Source of the DNA: Volutella citrinella
Taxonomy: Eukaryota > Ascomycota > Sordariomycetes > Hypocreales > Nectriaceae
Reading direction: 5' to 3'
Length of the DNA stretch: 64,000 nucleotides
Assembly (NCBI GenBank): GCA_034401135.1
Contig: JAWZSP010000007.1
Span: forward strand, 558,001-622,000
Position 1 is the first letter of the stretch; every line of letters begins with the position of its first letter. A program made the translations under genes and the position numbers. A model generated the notes under the pieces. That model was not told where the DNA came from. It saw nothing but the letters and a program-made list of their open reading frames with translations, and did no database searches. Shown here piece by piece: positions 45,548 to 58,030 of the stretch.

Positions 45548-46672
45548 GGCAATTGTGCGAAATTAGGGCTGCCGGGGGGAAGACAAAAAGTTTGACCAGT
45601 GCTCGCGTAGAAGACGCGAGAAATTTATAGGGAAAATTGGATTAGAAGAAGAGAACATACAAGTGCTATATGCGATATCTGTTCCCCAATCATCGGTGAC
45701 AAGTCGTGAACCATAATTCGTGGCCACAAAAGCTTGGCCACGGGCCGTGCGGTGGAACCCCCATGACGGGCATCAGGCGGGATCGACCAGGCCCCATCCA
45801 GCACAACATTAGCCCCTTTGAGCCATTTCTCAAGGTTTGAGGCTTCGGGAAGGGCCGCCTCGCTTCGTTGAGCAGCCTGGTCCGGGCCCTGGGCGCTATG
45901 TGTCAGGGAATGGCCATCATCTGACGACGGCCCCGCCCAGCCATCTCCACAGGCACCGAGGAAAGCGAAAAACAAAAGACAGGCAGAGCCTGTTCTCTTG
46001 GCAGAGGGAATCCCGCACTCTAGCGTAAATTTGCAGATCCATTATACTAGTGGAGGAGCGGATAGGTGGGATCTGGCTAGAGGAATTACTATGGAAACAT
46101 AAACTCTAATCTGGATAACATGCTGATTACAGAGGTAGTGAAGATCTCGTCATCTGGACTCTTCTAACCTGTAGGGCGAAATTGAAAGCCCTGCCACCAA
46201 TCCTTTGCGATGTCGCACATTCTGCTTTAGTCTAGGCAATGGCTTGATTCCTTGCATCCCCGTTGCTCGTTGCTTGAGCTGGGGCGGCTCGTTGTTCTTT
46301 GTCTTTGTGCAAGCAAAGGCACAGTTGGTTGCCCGTGCTTTGTGAATGTGCTTGAATTTATAACAAACAAGGCGTCTTCTTGCGTGAGGACCATGAGCTG
46401 GAATGGTTAGGGACAAAACCGAATTACTTTGTCATCTAGTAGTCACCGATGGAGCAAGCGCAAAGACGCATAGGACAACCAAAGCGTGGTATTGGAAACG
46501 GAATTCAATAGTCTACTGCGAGAATCATGACAACTTCAAGCTCAAAATTAAGCTTTGACGGCTGAAATCGCAATCCTTGCGGGAGCTCGTCTTGGGAAGA
46601 GGCGACGTCTCAACGGCCGGAACCCTCAAGGAGCGCAAACAAGCCATCTGACCCCTCTCAGCCCCGGCGCCA
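45548..46672. other. Intergenic
   Basis: About 1.1 kb with several short unconvincing frames. Nothing is supportable. Confidence 0.4.
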
Positions 46673-47121
46673 TCACGATCGATGGAATATTGGATCCGAA
46701 ATCACTATACGAAGTGCCATCCTCGAAGCGCCGTGTCTTCCTATGCATCTGTTAGGGTGACCCTTTAAGAATCCTAACCTCAACTGTACTCACTCGATCT
46801 CGCCTCCGGCTACACAAGTTGCGTGGCGAACTCGAATATGCTCCAAGTTGCCACCAAAGGGAGGGGGGAGCCAATAAACGCCGATTTTAGCGTCCATGGG
46901 GGGATCGAGCCATCTGCAGTGTGAATTATCTGCACTACTATATGCGCCTAGAACACAAATGTGAGACGATGGCTGTTCATGGTCGGGTTGAGTTCCTTAC
47001 AAACGTAGATGTTGCTGGTATCAGTACTCTCAGCCCTCTTGATGCCTTGGATGGGGATCGAAGCCGCAGTCCTAGTGCTAGCTATTGCCAGGGCCAAAAT
47101 GAGAGTCCTGAAGCAGAACAT
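46673..47121 (-). CDS. Small secreted protein, three exons, about 116 residues
   Basis: Found by splicing the minus strand: exons 47121-47001, 46947-46794 and 46748-46673. Exon 1 encodes a signal peptide (MFCFRTLILALAIASTRTAA) then SIPIQGIKRAESTDTSNIYV. A 53-nt intron with GTAAGG...TTCTAG joins exactly in frame to CAYSSADNSHCRWLDPPM and GVYWLPPPFGGNLEHIRVRH, with ATCVAGGEIE next. A second 45-nt intron (GTGAGT...AACAG) adds ECIGRHGAS and a stop; without it translation ends one codon later, at 91 residues. Four cysteines are present. The YVC...HC...TC spacing is reminiscent of small beta-rich secreted fungal proteins, but no family is assigned. The second intron is the weaker call. Confidence 0.5.
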
Positions 47122-48323
47122 CTTAAATGGTTATTCAAAAGGGTGGAATGGATGTGGTGCTCAGGAGAGATTCACCCCTATAGCAAGTCACCAATAGTCC
47201 TTCTGTGGCATTCGCCTGGAGGAGAGGTCGAGCTTGGCCAGCGAGATTGGTTGTCGCAGTATGTTCTTTGTCGGGTCCCGCCATTGGATTTATACTACTC
47301 TGATCCTGTTGGATCTGATACTTTTCTTCTTCTTCTGGTAATGACGTCGCCGTTGATTGCACTGCTGAATCCTCTTGTGTTGATGGGTGGGCCGATTTGT
47401 TTATCCTCGTCAAAGAGCCGGGTGTTTGCGTGGTCTGTGCCGTCGCTCTTGCTAATACACGGGGCTGCCCTCGAGGTGTTTGTCGGTCGTGTTTGTACCC
47501 TTATTTGCTCTCCTTAGTTTGTTTTTCGAGTCGTCAAGAGGAGATGAACTCGTACCATGGCACGGTGCTTTGATTTTCAGATCAAGCATAGCAAAGTTTG
47601 GTGCCGTGCACTGGGACCTCAAATTTCCTGCCAAGGTAGGTGTAAGTGCCAAAGGCCCATCATGGATGCATCGGAAACTGTGTTTTAGATTCCCTGAGAA
47701 ACACGAACGTATGGAAGGCGACCATCGAGTTGTCAGAGTTTCAGGAGTGTGACCCTTGTCGCTTGAGCGTTGACACTGATGGAGCCATTAAAAGAACTAG
47801 CTAGGATGTTTCTAGCTGTACCTGTATTTGCCAAAATAGTCTATCAATTGACATCGATCACATGAACGCAGCGGAGAATCAAGGTGATGATTGCATTGCC
47901 ATCAAGGTACATCCAGAGCGGGTTTAATCCACGCAGCATCCGGACTCCGGACCCATTACAACACAAATTCGGCTAGACAGGGACCTTTATGTCCTGCCAA
48001 GATTGATTAGACCTGCAGTTACTTGATCGATAGCGGCAGGTCCATTGACAATACCACGCGGGACGGTGGCATCATAGCGGGGGTAGCCAAGATACGAGAT
48101 TAAACCCGAGGCAATTAGAGGTGGTTACAGGGAGCCAAGGCCCGGATTGGGATGTATCGACAGGGTAGTTGTCCTAATGCCACTCGATTCCAACTGATCC
48201 AGGTCCCTACAATGCGTAGTACTTAAAGATACTGAAGAGCCCCGTGTGCCTCCCGTTGTGTTGCAGGGAGCTACCCAACCTAATCCATTCGCTGCTAACC
48301 CACACGGGGGCTGTGTGAACGCA
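47122..48323. other. Intergenic, divergent
   Basis: About 1.2 kb upstream of both the small secreted protein gene and the subtilase. No gene is recognised and no clear TATA box was noted. Confidence 0.4.
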
Positions 48324-51300
48324 ATGCGTGGAATTAATCTTTGGCTTTGTCTATCTGCCGTCCTTGGTCACGCCAATGGCTCAGTATGGCGGCGGCAAGA
48401 ACCAATTGTAGACGATGGTGCAAAGCCCAAGAAGTTCATCGTGGAGACTGAGCCAGTACGTTATTTGAACAATCGCTGCCGAGAAGATGATGATCGTCAC
48501 TGACATGAGAGTGCAGGGAGTGGACCTGGGCCAGCTGAGTCGCAAGATTGAAGCCAATGGGGGCACCATCCACAAGACATTCGACACAGACATCTTCTCG
48601 GGGCTCAGTGTCGAGACGGAGAGCGACAATGTCGATACGCTCCAGGAGGTGGCTGAAGTTGCGCACGCTTGGCCGGCCAGCCGCTTCTACCTCTTGCCGA
48701 CCGAAGAAAAGGATTATCTTGATGATGCTACCGCAGGCAACTGGTCGGTGCATTGGGCTACTGGCGTCGACAAGGCCCATGAGGCTGGCCACTTTGGCAA
48801 GGGCGTCAAGGTTGCCGTCATCGATTCGGGCATCGACTACAACCACAAAGCGGTAGGGACTCACTAAGCTGCCTGAATTGAATGGCTGTTCTAAATAGAG
48901 TAGCTCGGCGGTGGCTTTGGCCCTGGGTTTAAAGTAGCGGGTGGTTATGATCTTGTCGGACAAAGTGAGAGAAGCATTCTGTTGCTGGAGCTTTGCTAAT
49001 GGCAGGTTGCAGACTACGATGGGTCCAATGAAAAGGTCCCTGACGAAGATCCCATGGATAGTCTTGGCCACGGCACACATGTGGCCGGCATTATTGCTGG
49101 CAAGGCAGATGGGTATGCAAACGCACCATTTGAGAGCATTGGGTCTGAAAGACTAACCTTGTACCTCAGATTCCTTGGAGTCGCTCCCGAAGCCACACTG
49201 TTGGCATACAAAGTGTTCGGAGCTGTGAGAAGCACTGGAAAGTAATAAGGAAGGGCTACTTGCTGATGCTCGCTAGGTTGATGGAACGGACGAAGACTCA
49301 TTGATCGATGCCACCCTCATGGCATACGAAGCAGGCGTGAGCTAGCCTGTCCAATTTTTGAAATAACGTCGCTAACTTGCATCAGGCCGACATCATCACT
49401 GCCAGCATTGGCCGAGCCGCCGGTTTCGCGGACGGGCCGTGGGCCACGGTGTGCTCTCGAGTTGTCGACGCCGGCGTGGTCGTGACCATTGCCGCCGGAA
49501 ACGATGGCGAGCTGGGCCCATTCTATGCCAGCAGCGGCTCATCCGGCAGGAATGTTCTCGCCGTGGCTTCAGTCAGGCCCGGCCAAGTGCCTGCGCAGCC
49601 CTGGCACGCCACCTTTAGCAAGGACGGCGAGTCGGAGACGACACGGTTGGCCTATATCCCTTCGGCCAACAGACCCATGTGGTCCATCAAGGGACTGCCC
49701 ATCATACCAATCTCTTTAGACACCGCTGTCGGCAATGACGCGTGCAACCTCCCGGACGACACGCCTGATCTTTCAAACGCCGTCGCCCTCGTCCGCGTGG
49801 GCTCTTGCAACATCTACACCAAACAGGTCAACCTCGAGAAATTCGGGGCTCGCTGGATCCTGCTGTACAACAACGACGGACGCCCCTTTGCCACCGTCAT
49901 CAACTTCAGCCTCAGGACTTCGGACATGGTCTTGATTGACGCCAAGGCCGGAGCCGCCATCGTCAATGCCGTCAAGGGCGGCGCAAACGTCACGGTCGAC
50001 TTCACGCTCCCCGAGGACGAGAACTGGCGCATCCGCTTCTACGACTCTGCCGGCGGCATCCCCGCGGGCTACAACAGTTGGGGCGGCACGAACGAGCTCG
50101 AGATCAAGCCCGACATTGCTGCGCCGGGCACTGATATCTGGAGCACGCACCTCGGCGGCAAGTTCAAGGCGCTGAGCGGCACGTCCATGGCCACGCCGTA
50201 CGTTGCCGGAGTCGCGGCCTTGTACATTGGCAAGCACGGCGGTCGCGACAGGCACGGCGCCAGCTTCGCGAAGCAGTTGGCCGAGCGCATCATCTCGAGC
50301 GGAAAGTCGCTGCCATGGCAGGTCATGGACCCAACCGGCCTTCCACAGGACTTTGGATTCTACGCCCCAGTCGCCCAGGTGGGCGGCGGCCTCGTCAACG
50401 CGACAAAGGTGCTGGACTATGGAACAGGGCTGCGGTTCCGGCAGTTTGCGCTCAATGACACGGTCAACTTTGAGGGGAAGCATAGAGTCGACATCACCAA
50501 CAACGGGGATGAGACGGTCGAGTACTCGTTTGAGCTGCAGCCGGCGGGTGGCTTCGATGCACAGGGTCGCAACGCTGACTTGCTTGGCAACGTCCTGGAC
50601 CTCAAACCCAGGAAACTAGAGCCGACGCTGGAGTTCTCAGGGGGAAGCTTCAAGGTGCATCCCGGCCGGACCAAGGAAGCCCAGTTCACCTTCACGGCCC
50701 CGCAGGTCGAGGACGCATCCAAGTGCCCGTCTACAGCGGCAAGGTCCTCATCAAGGGCAGCAACGGAGAAGAACTAAGCATCCCGTACCTCGGCCTGGCC
50801 GCGGACTTGAAGGCCAACTTAAAGGGCAAGCTGGCCCCTCCAGGCTTCCCTTATGCCCGGAGCGGCCCAAAAGGAGAGGGCATCGACACGTACCACAAGT
50901 TCGCCTTCAACGTCAGCTCGCAAGACTTTCCCAAGGTGTACACCCAATTCAAGTGGGGCGTCAAGGAGCTCAGGTGGGACATCTACGACACCGAGTATCG
51001 CGAGAGCAAGTGGAAGTACCCTCCCGTGGTCGGCCAGAACGGCTACATCGGCTCAGCGACCTATTCTCCTTATGCGTCGACGAACAGCAACTTCAACGGC
51101 GCGACCATGGACAGGGAACGCGTGATAGCATTCCCAATGACCAACATTGCACGCACAAACTCGTACGAGCCCATTAGCCAGCGGATTTGGTGGCTGGGCA
51201 AGTTGGCCAATGGGTCGTATATCGCGCCGGGGACGTACCACATGCGGTTTGCTGCCTTGCTGCCGCTGAGCGATCCCAAGAAGGCTGAGAACTGGCAGGT

Positions 51301-51343
51301 TTGGGATACTCCGTCGATTGATATTCTGCCGATTGAGTTTTGA
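48324..51343 (+). CDS. Subtilisin-like serine protease (S8, Pr1C/Vpr-like) with a 1-bp frameshift near the C terminus
   Basis: Seven exons: 48324-48455, 48517-48852, 48904-48964, 49013-49112, 49170-49224, 49277-49336 and 49386 onward. Domains in order: signal peptide, I9 propeptide (from about residue 37), S8 domain with Asp in VAVIDSGIDY (about D147), His in SLGHGTHVAG (about H196) and Ser in ALSGTSMATPYVAG (about S515), an inserted PA domain (VGSCNIYTKQVNL), then an Fn3-like domain. At about 50722 the frame breaks: FTFTAPQVEDASK is in one frame and PVYSGKVLIKGSNGEELSIP continues at once in another, as if one G is missing. As read, translation stops at 50777 (711 residues) rather than 51343 (about 900). 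The catalytic triad is intact but most of the Fn3-like domain would be lost. Confidence 0.88.
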
Positions 51344-52068
51344 AATCGGGGGGCTGAGAAGGGTTGGCGGTGGCTGCAGTTTGTCGTTTGAGGCACCCTG
51401 CAGAGCAGCGGATGGCGCACACGACTTTTTTCCTAATTCGTAACCGAGCACGATAAGCTAGATGCAGCACCTCAAGCCACAAGCATAGAACAACTCTAAA
51501 AACCACTTCTGGGGCCATTGCTCCCCGTTAGTCTGACTCGGGTGACATTCCACGTCCGTTGACGATACTTGTCGGGCGATGCTTCCCCATCAAATGCACC
51601 CCAAAAATAGCAAAGGCCCATCAAACCGCCATCACGTCAGATGTCTGTGCTCTTGCATTGAAGCTGTCGCACCTACTACGATAAAGATCAAAGCGGATAC
51701 TTCTTCCTTCGGACCCTCCTCGGTACACTTGGACCATGGCGTGTGACACGCTAGAAGCGCAGATACGACCGATAAGGTAGGTAAGGGATCGTGATCGCTG
51801 TCTAGCGGCGGGCGGCGAACAAATGGAACATTCTGCGCGATGTGTGCCTGCGGTTAGCACGGCATCACGCAATCGATCCTCTGTTTTGGTCTTGCGTCGT
51901 GGGCCAGCCAAGACGGGCGCTTGAAATATGGGCCAGATGGAGTTGCATATACATATATATATATTGTGAATGAAGATGATTCTGCTTTTTTCCACTCGTT
52001 GATAAGCGCATCTGTTGTCGCATTTTACTTCAAGTTGCAATTTTGTTATTGTTACCTTTGCCATCGCC
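51344..52068. other. Intergenic
   Basis: About 725 bp; an AT-rich stretch (ATATATATATATTG) at about 51952-51966, roughly 105 bp before the permease start, may act as its TATA element. No gene. Confidence 0.45.
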
Positions 52069-53986
52069 ATGGCCGAAAAAGCTGGAAATGGCTCCGCCAC
52101 CGAGTCGAGTTCGGATCGAAACGGCTTCTTAGCGGAGCAATCGACGGAACAAGGCCACAAGGACGATGTTGGAAACATGAACTTTGAGGAATACACCGCA
52201 GGTGGTCTCGGTCGTCACTTGGGCGTCTTTAGCACGACTATGCTGATGTAGGTTTGCGGGATTTCCGGAAATTCGTTATCTAAAGGAATATGCTTATCAA
52301 GATTCTAGCGTCGGCCGCATTATTGGAACGGGCATCTTCTCGGCCCCGTCTGCTATCGTGAATGGCGTTGGCAGCGTGGGTGCCGCACTTTGTCTCTGGG
52401 TCCTGGGCCTGTTGCTCGCCATCGCTGGTCTGTGTGTGTGGCTCGAGTTTGCATGCATGATCCCTCGAAGCGGTGGTGAAAAGGTCTATCTGGAGGCTGC
52501 CTACAAGCGGCCTCGTATGCTCATCACAACCATTTTTGCTGTCCAGATTGTTGCTCTTGGATTCACGGGTACGCACTCCCCCCCTCCAACCCTTCGTATT
52601 TGGCTCTCGCATTTCGCAAGGCTTTGTGTCGGTGCTAATGGATGATTCTCCTTGCAGCATCTGGAACCATTGTTTTCGCATCCAATGTCATCAACGCAGC
52701 CGGCCATGTTGCTACGGAATGGGAAAAGCGTGGGATTGCTATTGCTGTCCTTACTTCCATCGTTCTCATCCACACCTTCTTCCCCAAGATTGGTGTGCAG
52801 GGCATGAACTTTTTGACCGTGTTGAAAACATTCCTACTCTTGTTCATTGTGGTTACAGGATGGGTCGTCCTTGGTGGCGGTATCAAGAGCATCCCCGATC
52901 CTCATGCAAGTTTCAGGAACGCATTTGAGGGCTCTGCTACCAATGGAAACCCATATGCTACTGCGCTGTTCAAAGTCATCAATTCATACGTTGGGTAAGT
53001 GAAGCATCCATCCACTCCCTGCCTACTTCCCCCAGCACGGATGAAGGGTTCTAACCAGAGAATGATGCAGTTGGTCCAACGCCATGTACGTTCTGAACGA
53101 GGTCAAGGATCCCATCCGCACAATCAAAATCGCAGGACCGCTTGGTCTATTGACATGCGGAGTCCTATACATCATGGCCAATGTGGCCTACTTTGCTGCC
53201 GCCACACCAAAAGAGGTTGCCAACAGCGGAATTACTGTTGCCGCGTATTTCATGGACAAAGTATTCGGAGCCAATGCCAAGAAAGCCATAAGGTATAGTC
53301 ATGCCATTCACAACTAGCGCTGGCCTATCAGGTCTGGCTTTGAAAACAATCTTTGGCTAATTCTGAACTGTTCTAGTGTTCTTGTGGCCCTGTCAGCCTT
53401 TGGAAATGTCATGACAGTCACCTTTTCCATGTCTCGCGTCAAGCACGAGTTGGCAAAGGAGGGTGTCCTGCCCTTTTCCAAGTTTTGGGCATCTACCTGG
53501 CCCTTTTCGTCTCCCTCGGGCGGGCTGTTGCTCCACTTCATTCCGTCGTTCATCGTCATCATTGCCATTCCATTTGGCACGGCCTACAGCTTCATCCTGA
53601 ACCTGGAAGGATATCCCATGGCCATCATGAACTTCCTTGTGGTTGCCGGTCTGTTCTATCTTCGCTGGTCGGATCCTGATGCGCCTCGGCCCTTCAAGGT
53701 CTGGCTACCCGTTGCTGGCTTCTTCATGCTGGGACAGTTATTCCAGCTCATCGTGCCTTTCTTGCGTCCGCCCAACGGTGTTGGAGACACGCCGCCTCTC
53801 CCGTACTGGCTCTACTGTGTCGTGGGTATCGCGATTCTGGCCGTGGCCGTCCTGTACTGGTTCATCTGGTGGGTTGTCGCGCCGAAGTTTGGAAATTACA
53901 AATTGAAGCCAGCCAGCGAGGCATTGGCTGATGGAACAAATGTCGTGGTATACCGTCGTGTACCAAGGAAGTTCGAGGACAATTAG
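52069..53986 (+). CDS. MUP1: High-affinity methionine permease-like amino acid transporter (MUP1/LAT family), 535 residues
   Basis: Five exons, 52069-52247, 52309-52568, 52658-52994, 53071-53292 and 53377-53986, all GT...AG and in frame. After a hydrophilic N terminus come about 12 membrane segments in the APC fold. The substrate-binding loop of the first segment is VGRIIGTGIFSAPSAI, and EFACMIPRSGGEKVYLEAAY is typical of fungal LAT-type permeases such as yeast Mup1. NSYVGWSNAMYVLNEVKDPI is the conserved segment in the sixth to seventh helices. It should be a plasma-membrane importer of methionine or related amino acids. The exact substrate is not provable from sequence. The tail is hydrophilic, and an N-terminal Lys/Glu-rich region could receive ubiquitin. 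Confidence 0.88.
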
Positions 53987-54811
53987 AGTCAGGGAACCGT
54001 TGGGATTGCGACGCAATCACCTTGCACTTCTCGTGTTGGTTGTTTACCTGGCAGACCGCCCAAGTAGTGATCAATGCGAAGCTTTTGAACCATGTGGCGG
54101 TGGATGATAGAAGTACTAGATACCCGAAGATGGGCAATACAAAGAGACAAGTTTCTAAGCATCGAATTTGCCCACAATGAGTAAGAATGAATTGTCATCG
54201 TCAGGCCAGACGACATCTCATACAGTCAAGACGAAATCAGAAGAGTCAGCTAGTGCATGTTACCAACAGCACAGATAGGAATTGCCTTTCAGCACGCACG
54301 CGAACACGTGGAGGGCTTGCAGGTGAACATGCGGCCTTGATTCGGGCGCTTTCCCCATGGAATTATGGACCGCCTACGACCTGGTGGAGGAAATTCCGAG
54401 CGAGTCCCACTGTCAAAACTTTTTAAGCTGCTCGGAACTACTATTTTTGGCAGGATTAGGCGCTCCCGTGCCTCTGACCCCTCCACCCGCTGACCCACAC
54501 GGCCTCTTTGTCCATGAGGCTCACGATCCACTTGCCAGTCGATGTATCGAGGTCTGTGGCGAGGAAATACCCAAAAGAGGAATGAAGAGCTTCAATTATA
54601 CGTAGAATAAGATCCGAAAGACCTCTTTATGCCCTGGAGATGCCTCTTTTGCCCATGTTTCGGCGCATTTAGCCGTTGAGGCCCGCCGTCGGTTGAGATA
54701 CCACCTTATCATGCGAGGGCATGCTAACGCCTAGCGCCTGCAATGTGACACACCAACAGCCAGTCCACTTTTACATGGCACATAAAACTACCCAACGAGC
54801 CCCCCGGGTCG
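53987..54811. other. Intergenic
   Basis: About 825 bp between two co-directional transporter genes, without a supportable gene. Confidence 0.45.
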
Positions 54812-56493
54812 ATGGCCCAGACGGCGTCGACCTCGCTCAAGCAACTCCTCATCAGTCGGCAGGCAGACGCAATGGCCGTCTTCAAGGTGCCCCTCTACGT
54901 GACTGCGAGCATCACCATATCATGCGTGGCCTTTCTGTTTGGGTGAGTCCCAGCTCCCTCGGACGAATACAAGAATCAATTCTAACCCGTCTCCGTCAGC
55001 CTAGACCAGGGCAGCATCGGCCCCGTCACGGCCATGCCGGCTTTTAGAGCCACGTTCGGCCACTTCTCAGCCACCATGCACGGGATTGTTGTGTCGTCGG
55101 CCCTTATTCCCGGCGCCATCACCGCTCTCATCGCCGGGGCGTTTGCCCAGCGGTTCGGAAACGTCAGCTTGATTGCGCTGGGCTCGATTACCTACGGCAT
55201 AGGGGCTGCCATTGAGTGTGGCTCGCCCATGCTCGGAGTCTTCGTCCTCGGCCGGCTCATCAAGGGGGTGGGCAACGGCCTCTTCCTGAGCAACATATAC
55301 GTCCACGTCTCCGAGATATCTTCCTCTCGTGTGCGAGGCATACTTACTGCTGTGCCACAGTTTTTGATTACGCTTGGATTGTGCACTGGCTACTTTGTCA
55401 GCTACGGGTCTTTGAGGCTCGGAGGTTCCGTGTCGTGGCGCCTCCCTCTCGCTATTGGTGCCTTTCTCGGACTTTCACTGTCGACAACATACTTCATCTC
55501 GCCGCCTTCTCCACGCTGGCTCCTCTCAAGGGGGAAAGTGGAAGAGGCAAAGGTCGTGGTGGCCCAGCTGGGGCTCGACGAAGCAGAGCAAAAGGAGTTG
55601 CTTGCGCAGTTTTCAACGCCAGGTGAGGAAGCAGAGCCCACGCTCACGCTCGGACAAACCCTGCGACGGACCTTTGAGGAATTTGGCGTGGCCTTCTCGG
55701 CACCATACAGGGGAACGACGGCTTTTGCATGCTGCATCCTAGGCCTACAGCAGTTCAGCGGCATCGACGGTGTCTTGTTCTACGCCCCGACACTGTTCAA
55801 GCAAGCCGGCTTGGACGACGATAGGGCATCGTTCTTGGCTTCAGGAGTCTCTGCCCTCGTCATCCTGGGTTCCACGATTCCTGGCACCTTGCTGGCTGAT
55901 AAATGGGGAAGACGGACCTCTGGTCTCGTCGGTGGCGCATCGATTGTGTCGCTCATGTTGATTATGGCATCTCTGTATGCCTCGGGCCAGGTCCACCCCA
56001 CCGACGGAGCCGGACGATGGGTAGTGATTGTGTGCATCTACCTATTCGCCATTGCCTTTAGCGTGACGTGGGCCATAGGATTCCGGACGGCGGCGGTTGA
56101 GAGCATGCCGAGGAAGACGCGGAACAGTGCCGCGAGTCTGGCGCAGAGCTCGAATTGGGTAGGCAAACCGTGACGTGAGTTTGATAAACCGAGTGCTAAT
56201 CTGAGTTGTAGCTGGCAAATTATGTCGTGGCTCTGGTGACGCCTGTGCTGCTTGCAAAGTCGACTTATGGAGCGTACTTCCTCTTCGCAGCCGTCAGTCT
56301 GTTTTGTACCGTCATTGTGTACTTTTACATGATTGAAACACGGGGGCGGACACTCGAGGATATTGAGAAGGAGCATGCGCAGAGCAAGGAGAAGAAGACG
56401 GAGCGTCTGGAGGGTCTGAAATCAAGGATGCCTTTCGCCCAAGCGTCGAATCCGGTCAAAGCAGAGGGCATAGTGACGGGGAGCCCTGTGTGA
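54812..56493 (+). CDS. MFS sugar transporter (hexose transporter family), 523 residues
   Basis: Three exons, 54812-54942, 55000-56158 and 56212-56493, GT...AG and in frame. The first exon (MAQTASTSLKQLLISRQADA) is too short to appear as a separate large ORF but joins CVAFLFG to LDQGSIGPVTA. Sugar-transporter signatures are visible: GRLIKGVGNG after segment 4, SPRWLLSRGKVEEA after segment 6, LGLQQFSGIDGVLFYAPTLF in segment 7, DKWGRRTSG between segments 8 and 9, and ETRGRTLEDIE after segment 12. Twelve membrane segments are expected. It probably imports hexoses or related sugars by proton symport at the plasma membrane. Specificity is unknown. Confidence 0.9.
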
Positions 56494-57002
56494 CGGGGAG
56501 CCCCGTATGACGCAAGGGAAGCATCAATTAATGTATTGACATATATTGCTTGAGTCGTGCCTGAAGGCCAATTCAACCGCTTCGGTCCCGAGACGGCGTC
56601 GGAGTCACGGACAAAGCGGGCCGTTTAGGTCCGTTCGGTGCGCAACGACAATTCCTCGGACCCGCCCGTCTGGACCAAGAATGCGATGACCAATGGGGGC
56701 AATTCTAGTGACGCATTGCCCGTGTTGCGAAAATCCCATGGCTCCATTTTCAAGGCTGACGACGGGACCCTGACGCGTTTCAAGCGTGGGCGTGGGCTGA
56801 TTTTTGGGCTGGACGGACGGACTAGGGCGGTTGTCCGAACGCCGACCGAGTGGCATAATAAGCCGACTGTGAGACCGAAACAACGGAATGCGAAAATTAG
56901 GGGCGGAGGATTACTATAAGAACAAATAAAAATGAGGCAGATGCCTTTTAGATAGTCGTGCAAAGTGTGCATTCACTCATCAACTCGTCAATTGCCTTAA
57001 CA

Positions 57003-58030
57003 ATGAATCGCATCGCCACCATTGCGAGAACACGGTCGGCACCGCTCGCGGCCACCGTCGCCGCCGGCGGGGTCATGGTGGGTGTGCTCTTCAGCCTCAT
57101 GTCCGGCCGCGCAGCTGCTGAGGGCGCGCAGAAGCAGAAGCAGCAGCAGCAGCCCAACAAGGTCTTCAAGGGCGGGCCGGCGTTTGTGTCGCTGCCGCTC
57201 GAGAGCTCCGAGGATGTCAACCACAACGTCAAGCGCCTGCGCTTCAGGCTGCCCGACGGCGCCGTCAGCGGCCTTGAGCCCACCTGTATGGATGCATGGA
57301 TTATTCTCTCCCTGTGACAGCCTCTGATCTTGTTCATAGCCGCCATCCTGACCGTGAGCTGGCCCAACGGCGGTTGGCGACCTGCTCCCCGGCCCTACAC
57401 CCCCATCAGCCCGCTCGGTAGGTCCCTCGCAAGCCGAGATGTGGACGGATCAAGCTGACCAGCGCAGACGAGCCCGGCATCCTGGAACTTCTGGTCAAGA
57501 AGTACCCGGGCGGACGGGCCAGCAGCCATCTGCACTCGCTCACACCCGGCGACACTCTGCTCTTCGCGGCGCCCCTCAGGGGATACAAGTGGCGCCCCAA
57601 CTCCCACTCCAACGTCACGCTCATCGCAGGCGGCGCCGGCATCACGCCCATCTTCCAGCTCGCGCAGGAGATCCTGCGCAACCCCGACGACCGGACGGCC
57701 GTGGACGTCATCGTCGCGGCCAACACGGACGACGACATCCTGCTCAAGCCCGAGCTCGACGCCTTTGCGCACAGGTTCCCCGGGCGCGTCAGCGTCACTT
57801 ACACGGTGACCCGGCCGTCGGCGCAGTGGGCCTTCCGCAAGGGCTACGTCACGGCGGAGCTGGTCCGCGAGGTCACGGCCCGGTCTGGCGGGGCCCGGGG
57901 CAGCGACGCAAAGGTCTTTGTGTGTGGGCCGCCGGCCATGGAGGCGGCGCTGGTGGGTGATCGGTGGTCGTGGTCGCAGGGCGTGCTTGCGCAGTTGGGA
58001 TATCGGAGGGACCAGGTTCACAAGTTTTGA
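57003..58030 (+). CDS. MCR1: NADH-cytochrome b5 reductase (mitochondrial MCR1-like), 307 residues
   Basis: Three exons, 57003-57285, 57340-57417 and 57468-58030, with GTATGG...ATAG and GTAGGT...GCAG introns in frame. The N terminus (MNRIATIARTRSAPLAATVA) is basic, then a hydrophobic anchor with Gly/Ala (GGVMVGVLFSLMSG), as in mitochondrial outer-membrane/intermembrane-space Mcr1. The FAD site is RPYTPIS with GGRASSHLHSLTPGD, the NADH site is AGGAGITPIFQLAQE, and CGPPAMEAAL plus the C-terminal VHKF are typical. It transfers electrons from NADH to cytochrome b5 or other acceptors. The FAD loop spans an exon junction, which supports the splicing. Other b5-reductase paralogues are possible. Confidence 0.88.

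Noticed and set aside
47135..47413. 92-residue minus-strand ORF just upstream of the small secreted protein gene
   Set aside because: Hydrophilic low-complexity sequence without motif; it ends before the signal-peptide ATG and does not join it in a convincing way.
46921..47517. 198-residue plus-strand ORF
   Set aside because: No conserved motif or leader, and it is antisense to a better-supported spliced secreted protein.
50684..50736. Possible 53-nt intron (GTTCAC...TCTACAG) that would bypass the subtilase frameshift
   Set aside because: The donor is weak, and splicing would delete a segment that looks conserved on both sides of the break. A missing base explains the data better, though a gene finder may choose this intron.
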